Below, in pieces: positions 1 through 6,310 of a stretch of DNA of 6,615 bases. The position numbers and the translations under genes are program-made. Source of the DNA: Bacillota bacterium (GTDB lineage Bacteria; Bacillota; Clostridia; Christensenellales; CAG-138); contig JAEEYN010000078.1 in the NCBI GenBank assembly GCA_016288175.1, positions 1 through 6,615 on the forward strand, given 5' to 3'. A model generated the notes under the pieces. It saw only the letters and a program-made list of their open reading frames with translations, had not been told where the DNA came from and did no database searches. Position 1 is the first letter of the stretch. Each line of letters begins with the position of its first letter.

Positions 1-646
1 GCTCCGAAAGGGCGGCGAGGACGATGAAGGCGCCGGTCACGGCGAAGGATACCGGCCCCGGAGAAAGCCCCGATACCGCGGCGGCAGCGACGCCCGCGGC
101 GGCGATCAGCGCACCGACGGCGGCGCCGCAGAGGCAAAGCAGTACGGAGCTCTGCCGTGCGCTTTTCCCTTGAAACCCGAAAAAGGAAAGGGCGAGCCGA
201 CCTCCGTCGAGCGGAAGGACGGGAAGGAGATTGACGACGCCGAGCGAAAGGTTGAAAAACGAGAATTCGGAAAGGACGCGCCGGTTGAACGCGGAAAAGC
301 CGGGGGAAACGCCGGGGATCGAGGCCGCGATGCGGAGCATACCCGCGGCGCAGAGCGCAAGAAGAAGGCTCATCACCGGCCCCGCGGCGGCGATCGCGGC
401 GGATTCGGAGGGCGTATTCGGCGAACGCGCAAGCCGCGCGATGAAACCGAAGGGCTGGATCTCGATCGCGGCGATCGGGAAACCGAGCCGATGCGCCATG
501 AACGCGTGGGAAAGCTCATGCAGGGAAAGCGAAACAGCGCAGACGGCGAGCGTGCGCGTTCTTCCGAAAACAACGGCCGCCGGGATCAACAGCAGCACGG
601 GAACGGAGCAGCACAGCTCCGTCCGCCCGCAGACGGCGAGCTGCAT
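1..646 (-). CDS. spoIVFB: SpoIVFB-like M50 intramembrane metalloprotease (3' end outside window)
   Basis: The first 215 residues are visible and the gene continues past the left edge. The zinc-binding HExxH motif is HELSH at residues 43-47, inside a hydrophobic helix. An AAAGP turn lies at residues 86-90. The second M50 motif, NLLPVLPLDGG, is at residues 139-149 and carries the third zinc ligand (Asp). Hydrophobic segments at about 12-27, 34-50, 84-103, 130-146, 168-192 and 198-213 fit a polytopic membrane protease. In Bacillus this family cleaves pro-sigma-K in the outer forespore membrane during sporulation; that role is inferred here from the motifs and the partner gene. The ATG overlaps the stop of the upstream SpoIVFA-like gene (TGATG) and has no strong ribosome binding site of its own, which suggests translational coupling. 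An ordinary site-2 protease is the alternative, but the length, motif spacing and neighbour favour SpoIVFB. Confidence 0.85.
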   Translation of the reverse strand, partial: MQLAVCGRTELCCSVPVLLLIPAAVVFGRTRTLAVCAVSLSLHELSHAFMAHRLGFPIAAIEIQPFGFIARLARSPNTPSESAAIAAAGPVMSLLLALCAAGMLRIAASIPGVSPGFSAFNRRVLSEFSFFNLSLGVVNLLPVLPLDGGRLALSFFGFQGKSARQSSVLLCLCGAAVGALIAAAGVAAAAVSGLSPGPVSFAVTGAFIVLAALSE

Positions 647-1383
647 CAGCTCAGCCCCGCGGCGGCGCCGAAAAATTCGGAGGGATCGACAGGCCGCCCG
701 TTTTTCGTGATCCGGATGCGCAGAACATCGCCCGCGGTATAGCCGAGGACGCTGCGCTGGAGCACGGGCTGCCCGCGCTCGACGCGGATATCGCGAAGGC
801 CGTAGAAGGTGATCTCGATACCCCCGCTGTGCGAAACGGTCACGACGCCGCCCTCCGCGCCGCCCGCTGTGACGGATTTGACGGTCCCGTCGAGGACGCT
901 GACGACCTCCGTGCCGGCGGGGGCATATACCTTCGCGGTCAGATCCCCTTCGACGGAGGAACCGCTCATCGGCAGGGGCATTATCGGGCTGTCCGAAGGC
1001 GCGAAAACGGTCAGCATCCCGGGAAGACTGACGAGCTTCAGCTTCCCGAGGTCCTCGTCATCGGCTTTACCGGAGGAGCTTTCATCCCCGCCGCTGTTCA
1101 TCGCGGTGCGGTACGCCGAAGCCGTAACAGCCGCCGCTTCGGAGCGCGACGCCGCGAGGGCGAAGAGCAGCGAAAGGGAAAGCAGGCAGAAAAGCAGCAG
1201 CGCGAGCGACGAGGCGCTGCGGTCCCCGCTGTGCTTCGCGGGATGCGTTCCGAAGCGGCAGCCTTCCGCTCTCCCCGCGCGGGGAGTGATAGGCGCGTAA
1301 AACCCGGCAGGCCGGGACGCGCTCCGCCCGGCGGGCTCCTGCCTTGTTGTGAAGCTGCATTGGCAGCGGTTCTCTTCGTTCAT
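646..1383 (-). CDS. spoIVFA: SpoIVFA-like membrane protein with degenerate LytM/M23 domain
   Basis: This 245-residue protein has an N-terminal arm of about 55 residues rich in Arg, Ala and Gly with Cys at 7, 9 and 42. One membrane helix follows at about 57-79, then a Ser/Asp/Gly-rich linker, and an M23-like beta domain at about 150-238 (YAPAGTEVVSVLDGTVKSV, then a glycine-rich turn, then ITKNGRPVDPSEFF). The catalytic zinc ligands of active M23 peptidases (HxxxD and HxH) are absent; LRIRITKNG stands where LHFEI-type sequence with the histidine would be. Bacillus SpoIVFA has the same design, one helix plus a non-catalytic LytM domain, and holds SpoIVFB inactive until signalled. The downstream overlapping M50 gene supports that role. 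The start is fixed by GGAGGA at 1391-1396, 7 nt upstream of the ATG. A terminator ends the upstream unit, so this pair should have its own promoter within 1384-1458. I saw no convincing one. Confidence 0.75.
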   Translation of the reverse strand: MNEENRCQCSFTTRQEPAGRSASRPAGFYAPITPRAGRAEGCRFGTHPAKHSGDRSASSLALLLFCLLSLSLLFALAASRSEAAAVTASAYRTAMNSGGDESSSGKADDEDLGKLKLVSLPGMLTVFAPSDSPIMPLPMSGSSVEGDLTAKVYAPAGTEVVSVLDGTVKSVTAGGAEGGVVTVSHSGGIEITFYGLRDIRVERGQPVLQRSVLGYTAGDVLRIRITKNGRPVDPSEFFGAAAGLS

Positions 1384-1458
1384 TGTCGCTTCCTCCGTTC
1401 ATGGAATCGTTAATGATTATTCGGCCGGAAGCGCAAAGATTCTGCGAAGCGGAAAAAA

Positions 1459-1493
1459 GGAAAAGAAAAAGCGGTCCAAGAATGGGACCGCTT
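1459..1493 (-). terminator. Rho-independent terminator of the coiled-coil hydrolase gene
   Basis: A perfect 9-bp stem (AAGCGGTCC at 1469-1477 with GGACCGCTT at 1485-1493) encloses a 7-nt loop. On the minus strand it is followed by TTTTTCTTTT and more pyrimidine. It lies about 20 nt past the stop codon of the upstream minus-strand gene and separates it from the spoIVFA-like gene. Confidence 0.88.
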
Positions 1494-1512
1494 AAAAATC
1501 GAAAAACCGAAC

Positions 1513-3846
1513 TCAGTCGTCGGTGCCGTAGCCGGCGGGCACGAAGGAGCGGACGAGCTCATAGATCCTGTCGGGCTTCTCCTCGTGGACAAGGTGGCCG
1601 GCGTTGCGGACGATCGTAACGGTCGCGTTCGGGATCGCGCTGCGGTAGAGATTGCTCGCTTCCATCGGATGCCATTTGTCGTCGTCGCCCCAGATGATCA
1701 TAACGGGAGCGTCGATCTCGTGCAGGGATTCGGAAAGCTCCTCCTCATCGAAGCCGGAAACGGTCATGCGGATAGCGGCGCGTCCGTCGGGATCGCTGGC
1801 GGGGCGGAAATATTCCTTAACGTCGTGCGGACCGACGACGGTATGGTCGAAAACGCATTCGTTGAGCATCTTTTCGACGGTGCGCATCTTGTAAAGACGG
1901 CTTGCGAAACCGCCGAAGAGGCTGCTCTCGATCATTCGGACGGAGAGGGGCATGGAGCCCGTGATGCCGCCGGGGCTGATCGCGATAACGCGGCCGACGC
2001 GGTCGGGATGGCGCTTCGCGAATTCGAGGGCAAAGCCCGCGCCCATCGAGAAACCGAGGATATGCGCCGATTCGATGCCCATCGCGTCCATGAAGCCGGC
2101 AATGCTTTCGGCGTGGTCGCCGATGCCGTATTCGAAGAAATCGGGACGGTCGGAATAGCCGTGGCCGACAAGGTCGAGGGCGATGACGCGGTAACGCATC
2201 GCGAGTTTATAGAACAGGCCGCGGAAGGTATAGAGCGACTGGCCGGCGGTATGGATGAGGAGCATCGGTTCGCCCTTGCCGCTCTCGAGATAGTGCATTT
2301 TTGCGGTCTCGTATTTCGTTTTGACGACGCGGATGGCGTCCTGCAGGCGCTCCGCCTCGTTGAAGGCGGCTTCGCTGTCCTTCATCGCCTGGGTCAGAGC
2401 GTTCCTCGATTCAACGAGCTGCAGCTCGAGCCCCGCGATGCGGTCGGTAAGATTCCTGCTCGTTTCGCGCGCGGTATCGGTTTCGCGGTTGACGGCCTCG
2501 ACGCGGACGTTGATCTTGTCGAATTCGCCGCGCTTCTGGCTGAAAACGCGCTCTTCGGCGTCCGAAACCGTCTTTGCCTTCTCGAAAGCGCTCTGCTTTT
2601 CGTCAGCGTTGGCGGTCGCTGTTTCGAGCAGGGCGGCGTTCTTTTGGATCTCCGCCTGCGCCGAAGCGATCGTTTCGGTCGCTTCCTCGCCGGCCTTCTT
2701 GAGCTCGACGATGCGCTTTTTGGCTTCATTGAGCCTTGCTTCGAGCGATTCGGCCTCCGCCTTTTTGGCGGAAAGGTTCAGCCCTTCGGCAAGCTTCTTT
2801 TCGTTGCCGGTGCGGGCCTTCTGGCGGGCTTCCTCAAGGCGCTTCGAAGCGTTCTTGGCGTTTTCGGCGGTCTCGGTGATCTTGCGCTCGCATTCTTCGA
2901 GCTTATCCTTTGTGGACTGCAGGAAGAGCTGCTCCTTCTCGTGGTTGGCGAGGCGAACCCTCTCCTCCGCGCCGGCGGTATCGAGCCTCGATTTCGACTG
3001 GGCAAGACGCATCGCGCCTTTCTCGGAATCGAGCTTCTTGATGCTTTCGCGAACGGTATCATACTGTTTTTCGGCTTCGGCGAGCTCATCCTTCGCGCGT
3101 TGATAATCCTTCTGAGAGCGCGATTCGACAAGCTGCGCTTCGGCAAGCTGCTTTTCGAGGATGCGTTTCTCAACGCTGAGGGAAACGGAGGCTTCGTTGA
3201 GCTTTTTGTATTCGGCGTCGTAATCGGCTTCGAGCTGAGCCATCGCCGTGGCTTCCTCCTCCGCGTTTTTGGAGGAAAGCTCCGCGTCGGAAACGGCCTG
3301 CGCCGCCGCCTTGAGAAGCTTTGTGAGCTCCTCCTCGTCCTTTGCGGCTGCTGTGCCGTCGGTGCCGGCCTTTTCAAGAGCCGCGCGGGAATCCGCAAGC
3401 AGTTTTTCGGCGTCCTGCTTTGCTTTTTCGTAGGAGGCGCGCTCGGCTTCGGCGGTTTTGTAGATCTCCTCGAGCTTATCGGTCTCGGACTTCTTGCCGT
3501 TGTATTCCTTCTTCGCGGCGTCCATTACGGCCTTCTTTTCGGTGTATTCGGGATCCATCTCGGCACGCTTCTTCGTGCTTTCGTCGAGACTCTTTTCAAC
3601 GCGGACGAGCTCCTCCTTCGCGTTCGCGAGTTCGCGCTCGATGTCCTTGACGTTGACCTCCGCCTGCTTTTCGGCGGCTTCCTTTGCCTTCGCCTCGGCG
3701 GAAGCTTTCTCGGCGGCGATCCTTTCGCGCTTCGCGGCGCGGATCTCGTCGCTGCGGATGGGTAGCTCGCTCGGAAGAGTGACGGTGACGAAATCGCCGA
3801 TATGCTCGGAATTTATGAATTTCTTGACTTCAAGCGAAAGACTCAT
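1513..3846 (-). CDS. Long coiled-coil protein fused to an alpha/beta hydrolase
   Basis: This 777-residue protein has no signal peptide or membrane helix, so it is probably cytoplasmic. Residues 1-35 form a small non-coil head (MSLSLEVKKFINSEHIGDFV and onward). Residues of about 36-500 are Ala/Glu/Lys-rich with heptad-like spacing, and there is no proline between P99 and P527, so this is a long coiled coil. Residues of about 505-777 are a complete alpha/beta hydrolase: HTAG oxyanion loop at 532-535, DLVGHGYSDRP at 558-568, nucleophile S600 in GFSMG, likely acid D723 in WGDDDKW and H751 in NAGHLVHEEKP, with a cap region at about 625-700. The substrate cannot be inferred. The start is chosen at 3846 because TTAAGGAG ends 6 nt upstream; the frame stays open to 3963, but that extension is Arg/Cys-rich and overlaps the leader. 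The gene appears monocistronic, with a promoter candidate upstream and a terminator downstream. The junction is in frame and the hydrolase's first strands are intact, so this looks like a real fusion. Confidence 0.88.
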   Translation of the reverse strand: MSLSLEVKKFINSEHIGDFVTVTLPSELPIRSDEIRAAKRERIAAEKASAEAKAKEAAEKQAEVNVKDIERELANAKEELVRVEKSLDESTKKRAEMDPEYTEKKAVMDAAKKEYNGKKSETDKLEEIYKTAEAERASYEKAKQDAEKLLADSRAALEKAGTDGTAAAKDEEELTKLLKAAAQAVSDAELSSKNAEEEATAMAQLEADYDAEYKKLNEASVSLSVEKRILEKQLAEAQLVESRSQKDYQRAKDELAEAEKQYDTVRESIKKLDSEKGAMRLAQSKSRLDTAGAEERVRLANHEKEQLFLQSTKDKLEECERKITETAENAKNASKRLEEARQKARTGNEKKLAEGLNLSAKKAEAESLEARLNEAKKRIVELKKAGEEATETIASAQAEIQKNAALLETATANADEKQSAFEKAKTVSDAEERVFSQKRGEFDKINVRVEAVNRETDTARETSRNLTDRIAGLELQLVESRNALTQAMKDSEAAFNEAERLQDAIRVVKTKYETAKMHYLESGKGEPMLLIHTAGQSLYTFRGLFYKLAMRYRVIALDLVGHGYSDRPDFFEYGIGDHAESIAGFMDAMGIESAHILGFSMGAGFALEFAKRHPDRVGRVIAISPGGITGSMPLSVRMIESSLFGGFASRLYKMRTVEKMLNECVFDHTVVGPHDVKEYFRPASDPDGRAAIRMTVSGFDEEELSESLHEIDAPVMIIWGDDDKWHPMEASNLYRSAIPNATVTIVRNAGHLVHEEKPDRIYELVRSFVPAGYGTDD

Positions 3847-3966
3847 CTTTCTCTCCTTAATATGACAACCGCAGAACAGCTTGCGGAGCATGATTCTATT
3901 TCGGGCGCTCCGTTCGCGGCGGACCGGAACCGTTCCTGCCGGATGGGGATACCCGCTCAACATATT

Positions 3967-3995
3967 ATTTTACACGAAAACAGAGCATGATGCAA
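3967..3995 (-). promoter_or_regulatory. Candidate sigma-A type promoter for the coiled-coil hydrolase gene
   Basis: On the minus strand, TTGCAT (3995-3990) and TAAAAT (3972-3967) are separated by exactly 17 nt in an AT-rich patch. The -10 matches consensus at five of six positions, the -35 only at its TTG. It lies downstream of the preceding operon's terminator. The transcript would carry a leader of roughly 110 nt containing an imperfect hairpin (3917-3941, CGGC/GCCG outer and GGAA/TTCC inner pairs). AATAATAT just downstream gives alternative -10 registers. Confidence 0.45.
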
Positions 3996-4018
3996 GCAAT
4001 AAAAGAAAATTTCCGAAA

Positions 4019-4046
4019 AAAAGAAAAAACGCGTTGGAACGCGTTT
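4019..4046 (-). terminator. Rho-independent terminator of the sigma/anti-sigma operon
   Basis: The arms AAACGCGT (4027-4034) and ACGCGTTT (4039-4046) form an 8-bp stem with a 4-nt loop. On the minus strand the run TTTTTTCTTTTTTTC follows and partly overlaps the stem. It lies about 80 nt past the stop codon at 4129. The stretch between stop and hairpin holds no supported gene. Confidence 0.88.
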
Positions 4047-4128
4047 GCATAAAATCTGTTTGAGAGAAAGATTCAACCTGTAAAAGCCCCATCTCTTCCT
4101 TCTTACGTTGCTGACGCTTATGCGCCGT

Positions 4129-5598
4129 TTATTCATCGATCATCTCGGACAGTCCGACAAAGTCGAAAGAGAGAAGAGCTTCCAGAGCTTCACTTCGGGA
4201 AAGCCCCGAGAAAGCGATCCACGCGAAGAACCCGTCGATCTCCGCATAAAAGACGTTCAGGTCCGCATTTTCGGGATCCTCCAGCATATAGAGCCTTTGG
4301 ATCGGCGAATCGGCCCCGGTTTCGATCGGAGAAACGTTCTTTGAAGAAATTTCCTCTTCCAGAAGTACGTCGGTATTGCCGAAGGGACCGCCGCTGAAAA
4401 TGAACTCGCAGTTATTGTCGCCGGGAAAGCCTCCGCTCCAATTATACGCAAGACCAAATCTTCCCATCAGGGCGTCATACTCGATAAAAATGAAACTGAA
4501 CTCCGCGGCCGTCGGGAAGGGAAGCTTATCAAGACGCTTTGCGATCCATACAACATCGGCTTTGGTTTGTATGCCGAAGTCGGTATAACCGCGTTCTTCA
4601 ATGAACTGCAGAAAATCGTCGTCGCTCATTTCCGGTGACGAGATAAAATCCCGAAGCGCATCCATGCCGCTGCAGGAGAAACGTCTTATATAGCTGTTCG
4701 GGAGCGGCACGTTTTCCGAAAGGCCGATCGTTTCGGCATATTCCCCGATGGTGATATATCTTGCGGAGGAAAGCAGCTTGAGAAGGAATGAATTCGACGC
4801 GTTCGTTCTCAGAAAAACGCGGTGGGAGCGGATATTTGTGTAATAGAAGGAGATCGGATCGAAATCGTTTTCGCTTTCCGCACGCAGGAGATATTTCAGC
4901 TCCGGAAGGTTTTCCGTCGGCAGCGCGGTGAGTTTGGCCCCGGTAGCTTCGATAACGGCTTCGGCGTCCTCGTCGCTCGGGGTGAGGTCGATCGCGATCC
5001 CGATATACAGCCCTTCTCTGTCGTCACTTTTATACAGGATGAAGGCGCTGTCCGTATCGTAACACAGAACAAGATAGTCGAAAACAAAGCCTTCGAGCAC
5101 GGGCGTCGGGAGGGAACCGAGCGTGTTCAGAACGCGGACCGCGTCCTCCTTTACGGATATCCCGTTCATCTCGTAGTTGTTACGCGGTGACCGCAAAAAC
5201 TCCGCAAACGCCCAGTCGTCGAGCTCCGCGGCCGCGGCGAACTCACGGTATGCAGCCATGCTATCGAAGATGATCTGCTGCGGAGGCACGGAGGTGGCCG
5301 TGGGCTGCGTCGGGCTTGCAGTCGGAGCGGGCGTGGTCTGTTCGGCGGGCTCGGTCGCCGGAACGAGAGCATGCTGCTCGCCGGCGGAAGGCTTCAATAA
5401 CCGAATCATGGCGAAAATACCGAAACCGAGTATCAGTACCGCCGCTGCGGCGGAGAGCAGGTTCCGCAGCTTTTTGCTGCCTTCGGGCTGGTCCTGCCTG
5501 CTTTTCCCTTTATTGACAACGGGGGAGACGGAGGAGTATTCAACGATCTTGTCGTCGCCGATACCGCCGACAGCCTTCAGAAATTGTTCTGCTTTCAT
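4129..5598 (-). CDS. Putative membrane anti-sigma factor with duplicated extracytoplasmic domain
   Basis: This 489-residue protein begins with a short cytoplasmic head (1-44, MKAEQFLKAVGGIGDDKIVE and onward) resembling the N-termini of small anti-sigma proteins paired with clostridial ECF sigma factors. A basic patch (KSRQDQPEGSKKLR) precedes one membrane helix at about 46-67. A Pro/Thr/Ala-rich stalk spans about 78-107, and the rest should lie outside the membrane. The exterior contains two related halves, about 109-285 and 306-482. There is no HxxxCxxC zinc anti-sigma motif; the head has neither Cys nor His. The ATG overlaps the sigma stop codon (ATGA), and AAGGGGAT at 5605-5612 lies 6 nt upstream. 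The frame stays open further upstream to 5787, but that would overlap the sigma gene heavily and lacks the family N-terminus. The anti-sigma role is inferred from gene order, topology and the head; the exterior domain is not one I recognise. Confidence 0.8.
   Translation of the reverse strand: MKAEQFLKAVGGIGDDKIVEYSSVSPVVNKGKSRQDQPEGSKKLRNLLSAAAAVLILGFGIFAMIRLLKPSAGEQHALVPATEPAEQTTPAPTASPTQPTATSVPPQQIIFDSMAAYREFAAAAELDDWAFAEFLRSPRNNYEMNGISVKEDAVRVLNTLGSLPTPVLEGFVFDYLVLCYDTDSAFILYKSDDREGLYIGIAIDLTPSDEDAEAVIEATGAKLTALPTENLPELKYLLRAESENDFDPISFYYTNIRSHRVFLRTNASNSFLLKLLSSARYITIGEYAETIGLSENVPLPNSYIRRFSCSGMDALRDFISSPEMSDDDFLQFIEERGYTDFGIQTKADVVWIAKRLDKLPFPTAAEFSFIFIEYDALMGRFGLAYNWSGGFPGDNNCEFIFSGGPFGNTDVLLEEEISSKNVSPIETGADSPIQRLYMLEDPENADLNVFYAEIDGFFAWIAFSGLSRSEALEALLSFDFVGLSEMIDE
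4153..4683 (-). repeat. Second copy of the extracytoplasmic domain (residues about 306-482)
   Basis: It aligns by eye with the first copy through a shared pattern: F-x3-GMDALRDFISS, then DDDFLQFI, YTDFGIQTKADVV, KLPFP, FIEYD and FGLAY, then after a variable loop SPIQRLYMLEDPEN, NVFYAEIDG and EALEALLSF. This is divergent protein-level duplication, not a DNA repeat. Confidence 0.6.
4744..5274 (-). repeat. First copy of the extracytoplasmic domain (residues about 109-285)
   Basis: The matching pattern is FDSMAAYREFAAAAELDD, FAEFL, YEMNGISVKEDAV, SLPTP, FVFDYLVLCYD and FILY, then LPELKYLLRAESEND, SFYYTNIRS and FLLKLLSS. Aligned positions include the Ala-x-Arg-x-Phe start, the paired Asp, the Gly-Ile-x-x-Lys-x-Asp-x-Val segment, Leu-Pro-x-Pro and Tyr-Asp. 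Confidence 0.6.
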
Positions 5599-6152
5599 AT
5601 TTCTATCCCCTTTTCGTCTAAATAGGATTTGAGATCCGCTTTGATCCTCGAAAGCCTTGTTCTTACAGCACCGGAGGAGAGCCCCGAAGCCTTCGCAATG
5701 TCGCGGCAGGTATCCATATAAAAGAATCTGCGAACGAATATCATTCGGTCGACCTCGTTTCGGAGGTCCAGAAAGCTGTTGATGCATTCGGAGAGCCGCT
5801 TTTCACCGATCTCGTTTTCGATGCTTTCGCCGGAACTCAGATAATTCTCAAGCTCGTCTATGCATTCCTCGCAGCCGGTACGCTCGCTCCTGAATCCCTT
5901 GCTGCGGTATCGGTCAAGCGATTTGTTCCTCACGATCCTGCACGCGAACGCCAAAAGCGGGTCCGGCCTTGCGGGCGGGATCGCGTTCCACAGCCCGAGA
6001 TAAGCGTCGTTCAGGCATTCGTCCGCATCCGAACGGTTTCCGAGCACGTTCATAGCAACGTTCATGAATACCCCGCCGTATTTTTTGGAAATCTCGGTTA
6101 TCGCCTGCTCCGAGCGCTCAAAGAACAGGTCGATGATCTTTTCGTCGTCCAA
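5595..6152 (-). CDS. ECF-family RNA polymerase sigma factor
   Basis: This 185-residue sigma-70 family protein contains only region 2 (about 20-85, with DADECLNDAYLGLWNAIPP at 42-60 and RIVRNKSLDRYR at 72-83) and region 4 (about 125-178, with the helix-turn-helix RDIAKASGLSSGAVRTRLSR at 150-169). Regions 1 and 3 are missing, as in extracytoplasmic-function sigma factors. It would direct RNA polymerase to a small regulon when released by its partner. The start codon is TTG, supported by AAGGAAG at 6161-6167, 8 nt upstream, and by the N-terminus (DDEKIIDLFFERSEQAI), which matches a widespread clostridial ECF group; the next in-frame ATG would cut into region 2. The downstream membrane gene overlaps by 4 nt, so the two are translationally coupled. 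The regulon is unknown beyond likely self-activation. Confidence 0.94.
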   Translation of the reverse strand: MDDEKIIDLFFERSEQAITEISKKYGGVFMNVAMNVLGNRSDADECLNDAYLGLWNAIPPARPDPLLAFACRIVRNKSLDRYRSKGFRSERTGCEECIDELENYLSSGESIENEIGEKRLSECINSFLDLRNEVDRMIFVRRFFYMDTCRDIAKASGLSSGAVRTRLSRIKADLKSYLDEKGIEI

Positions 6153-6187
6153 GATTTACACTTCCTTTCGCAGCGGTCTCAATTATT

Positions 6188-6216
6188 ATCTCGTAAATGC
6201 CGACCGGAGTGTTACA
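6188..6216 (-). promoter_or_regulatory. Candidate autoregulated ECF-type promoter
   Basis: On the minus strand, TGTAAC (6216-6211) and CGAGAT (6193-6188) are separated by 17 nt. ECF promoters typically carry an AAC-containing -35 and a CG-containing -10 element, and ECF operons often activate themselves. Transcription would start about 30 nt before the TTG codon. No good sigma-A pair is visible in the same gap. The motif is short, so this is tentative. Confidence 0.35.
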
Positions 6217-6244
6217 AATTCTGCAAATGGGTTTAAAACCGATA

Positions 6245-6270
6245 TAAAAAGCCTGCTTAAGGGCAGGCAG
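6245..6270 (-). terminator. Rho-independent terminator of the CCA-transferase-like gene
   Basis: The stem GCCTGC (6251-6256) with GCAGGC (6263-6268), plus a possible G-T closing pair, has a loop of about 6 nt. On the minus strand it is followed by TTTTTAT. It lies 40-60 nt past the stop at 6311. Confidence 0.75.
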
Positions 6271-6310
6271 GAAAGCGGCGGACAGGGAACGGGATCGGCC
6301 GGTGCGTTTT

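Noticed and set aside
170..742. Plus-strand frames across the left end
   Set aside because: They lie antisense to the SpoIVFB-like gene, are Arg/Gly-rich and of low complexity, and have no recognisable motif; the minus-strand frame carries HELSH and PLDGG at the proper spacing.
1413..1442. Possible sigma-E type promoter (GAATCTT-N14-AATAATCAT on the minus strand) for the spoIVFA-like gene
   Set aside because: Sporulation sigma-E control would make sense, but the -10 half matches the known consensus too poorly to report as a feature.
1585..3765. A 726-codon open frame on the plus strand, antisense to the coiled-coil hydrolase gene
   Set aside because: It is a mirror of the minus-strand gene, whose Ala/Glu/Lys codon use leaves few stops in the opposite frame. 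The translation is Leu/Gly/Phe/Arg-rich with no recognisable domain, and the minus-strand gene has a clear ribosome binding site, catalytic motifs and terminator.
3847..3963. N-terminal extension of the coiled-coil protein to an upstream ATG at 3963
   Set aside because: The 39 extra residues are Arg/Cys-rich and unlike the rest, the upstream ATG has no ribosome binding site, and AAGGAG is well placed before the ATG at 3846.
3970..4092. A 40-codon minus-strand frame preceded by AAGGAAGAG, ending in a hydrophobic stretch with a lipobox-like LASC
   Set aside because: It runs straight through the hairpin and T-tract of the operon terminator, which itself creates the Phe/Leu-rich part, and the ribosome binding site is very close to the ATG. 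It is most likely chance.
5599..5787. Upstream extension of the anti-sigma-like frame to 5787
   Set aside because: It would overlap nearly 200 nt of the sigma factor gene. The ATG at 5598 has AAGGGGAT upstream, an ATGA overlap and a family-like N-terminus.
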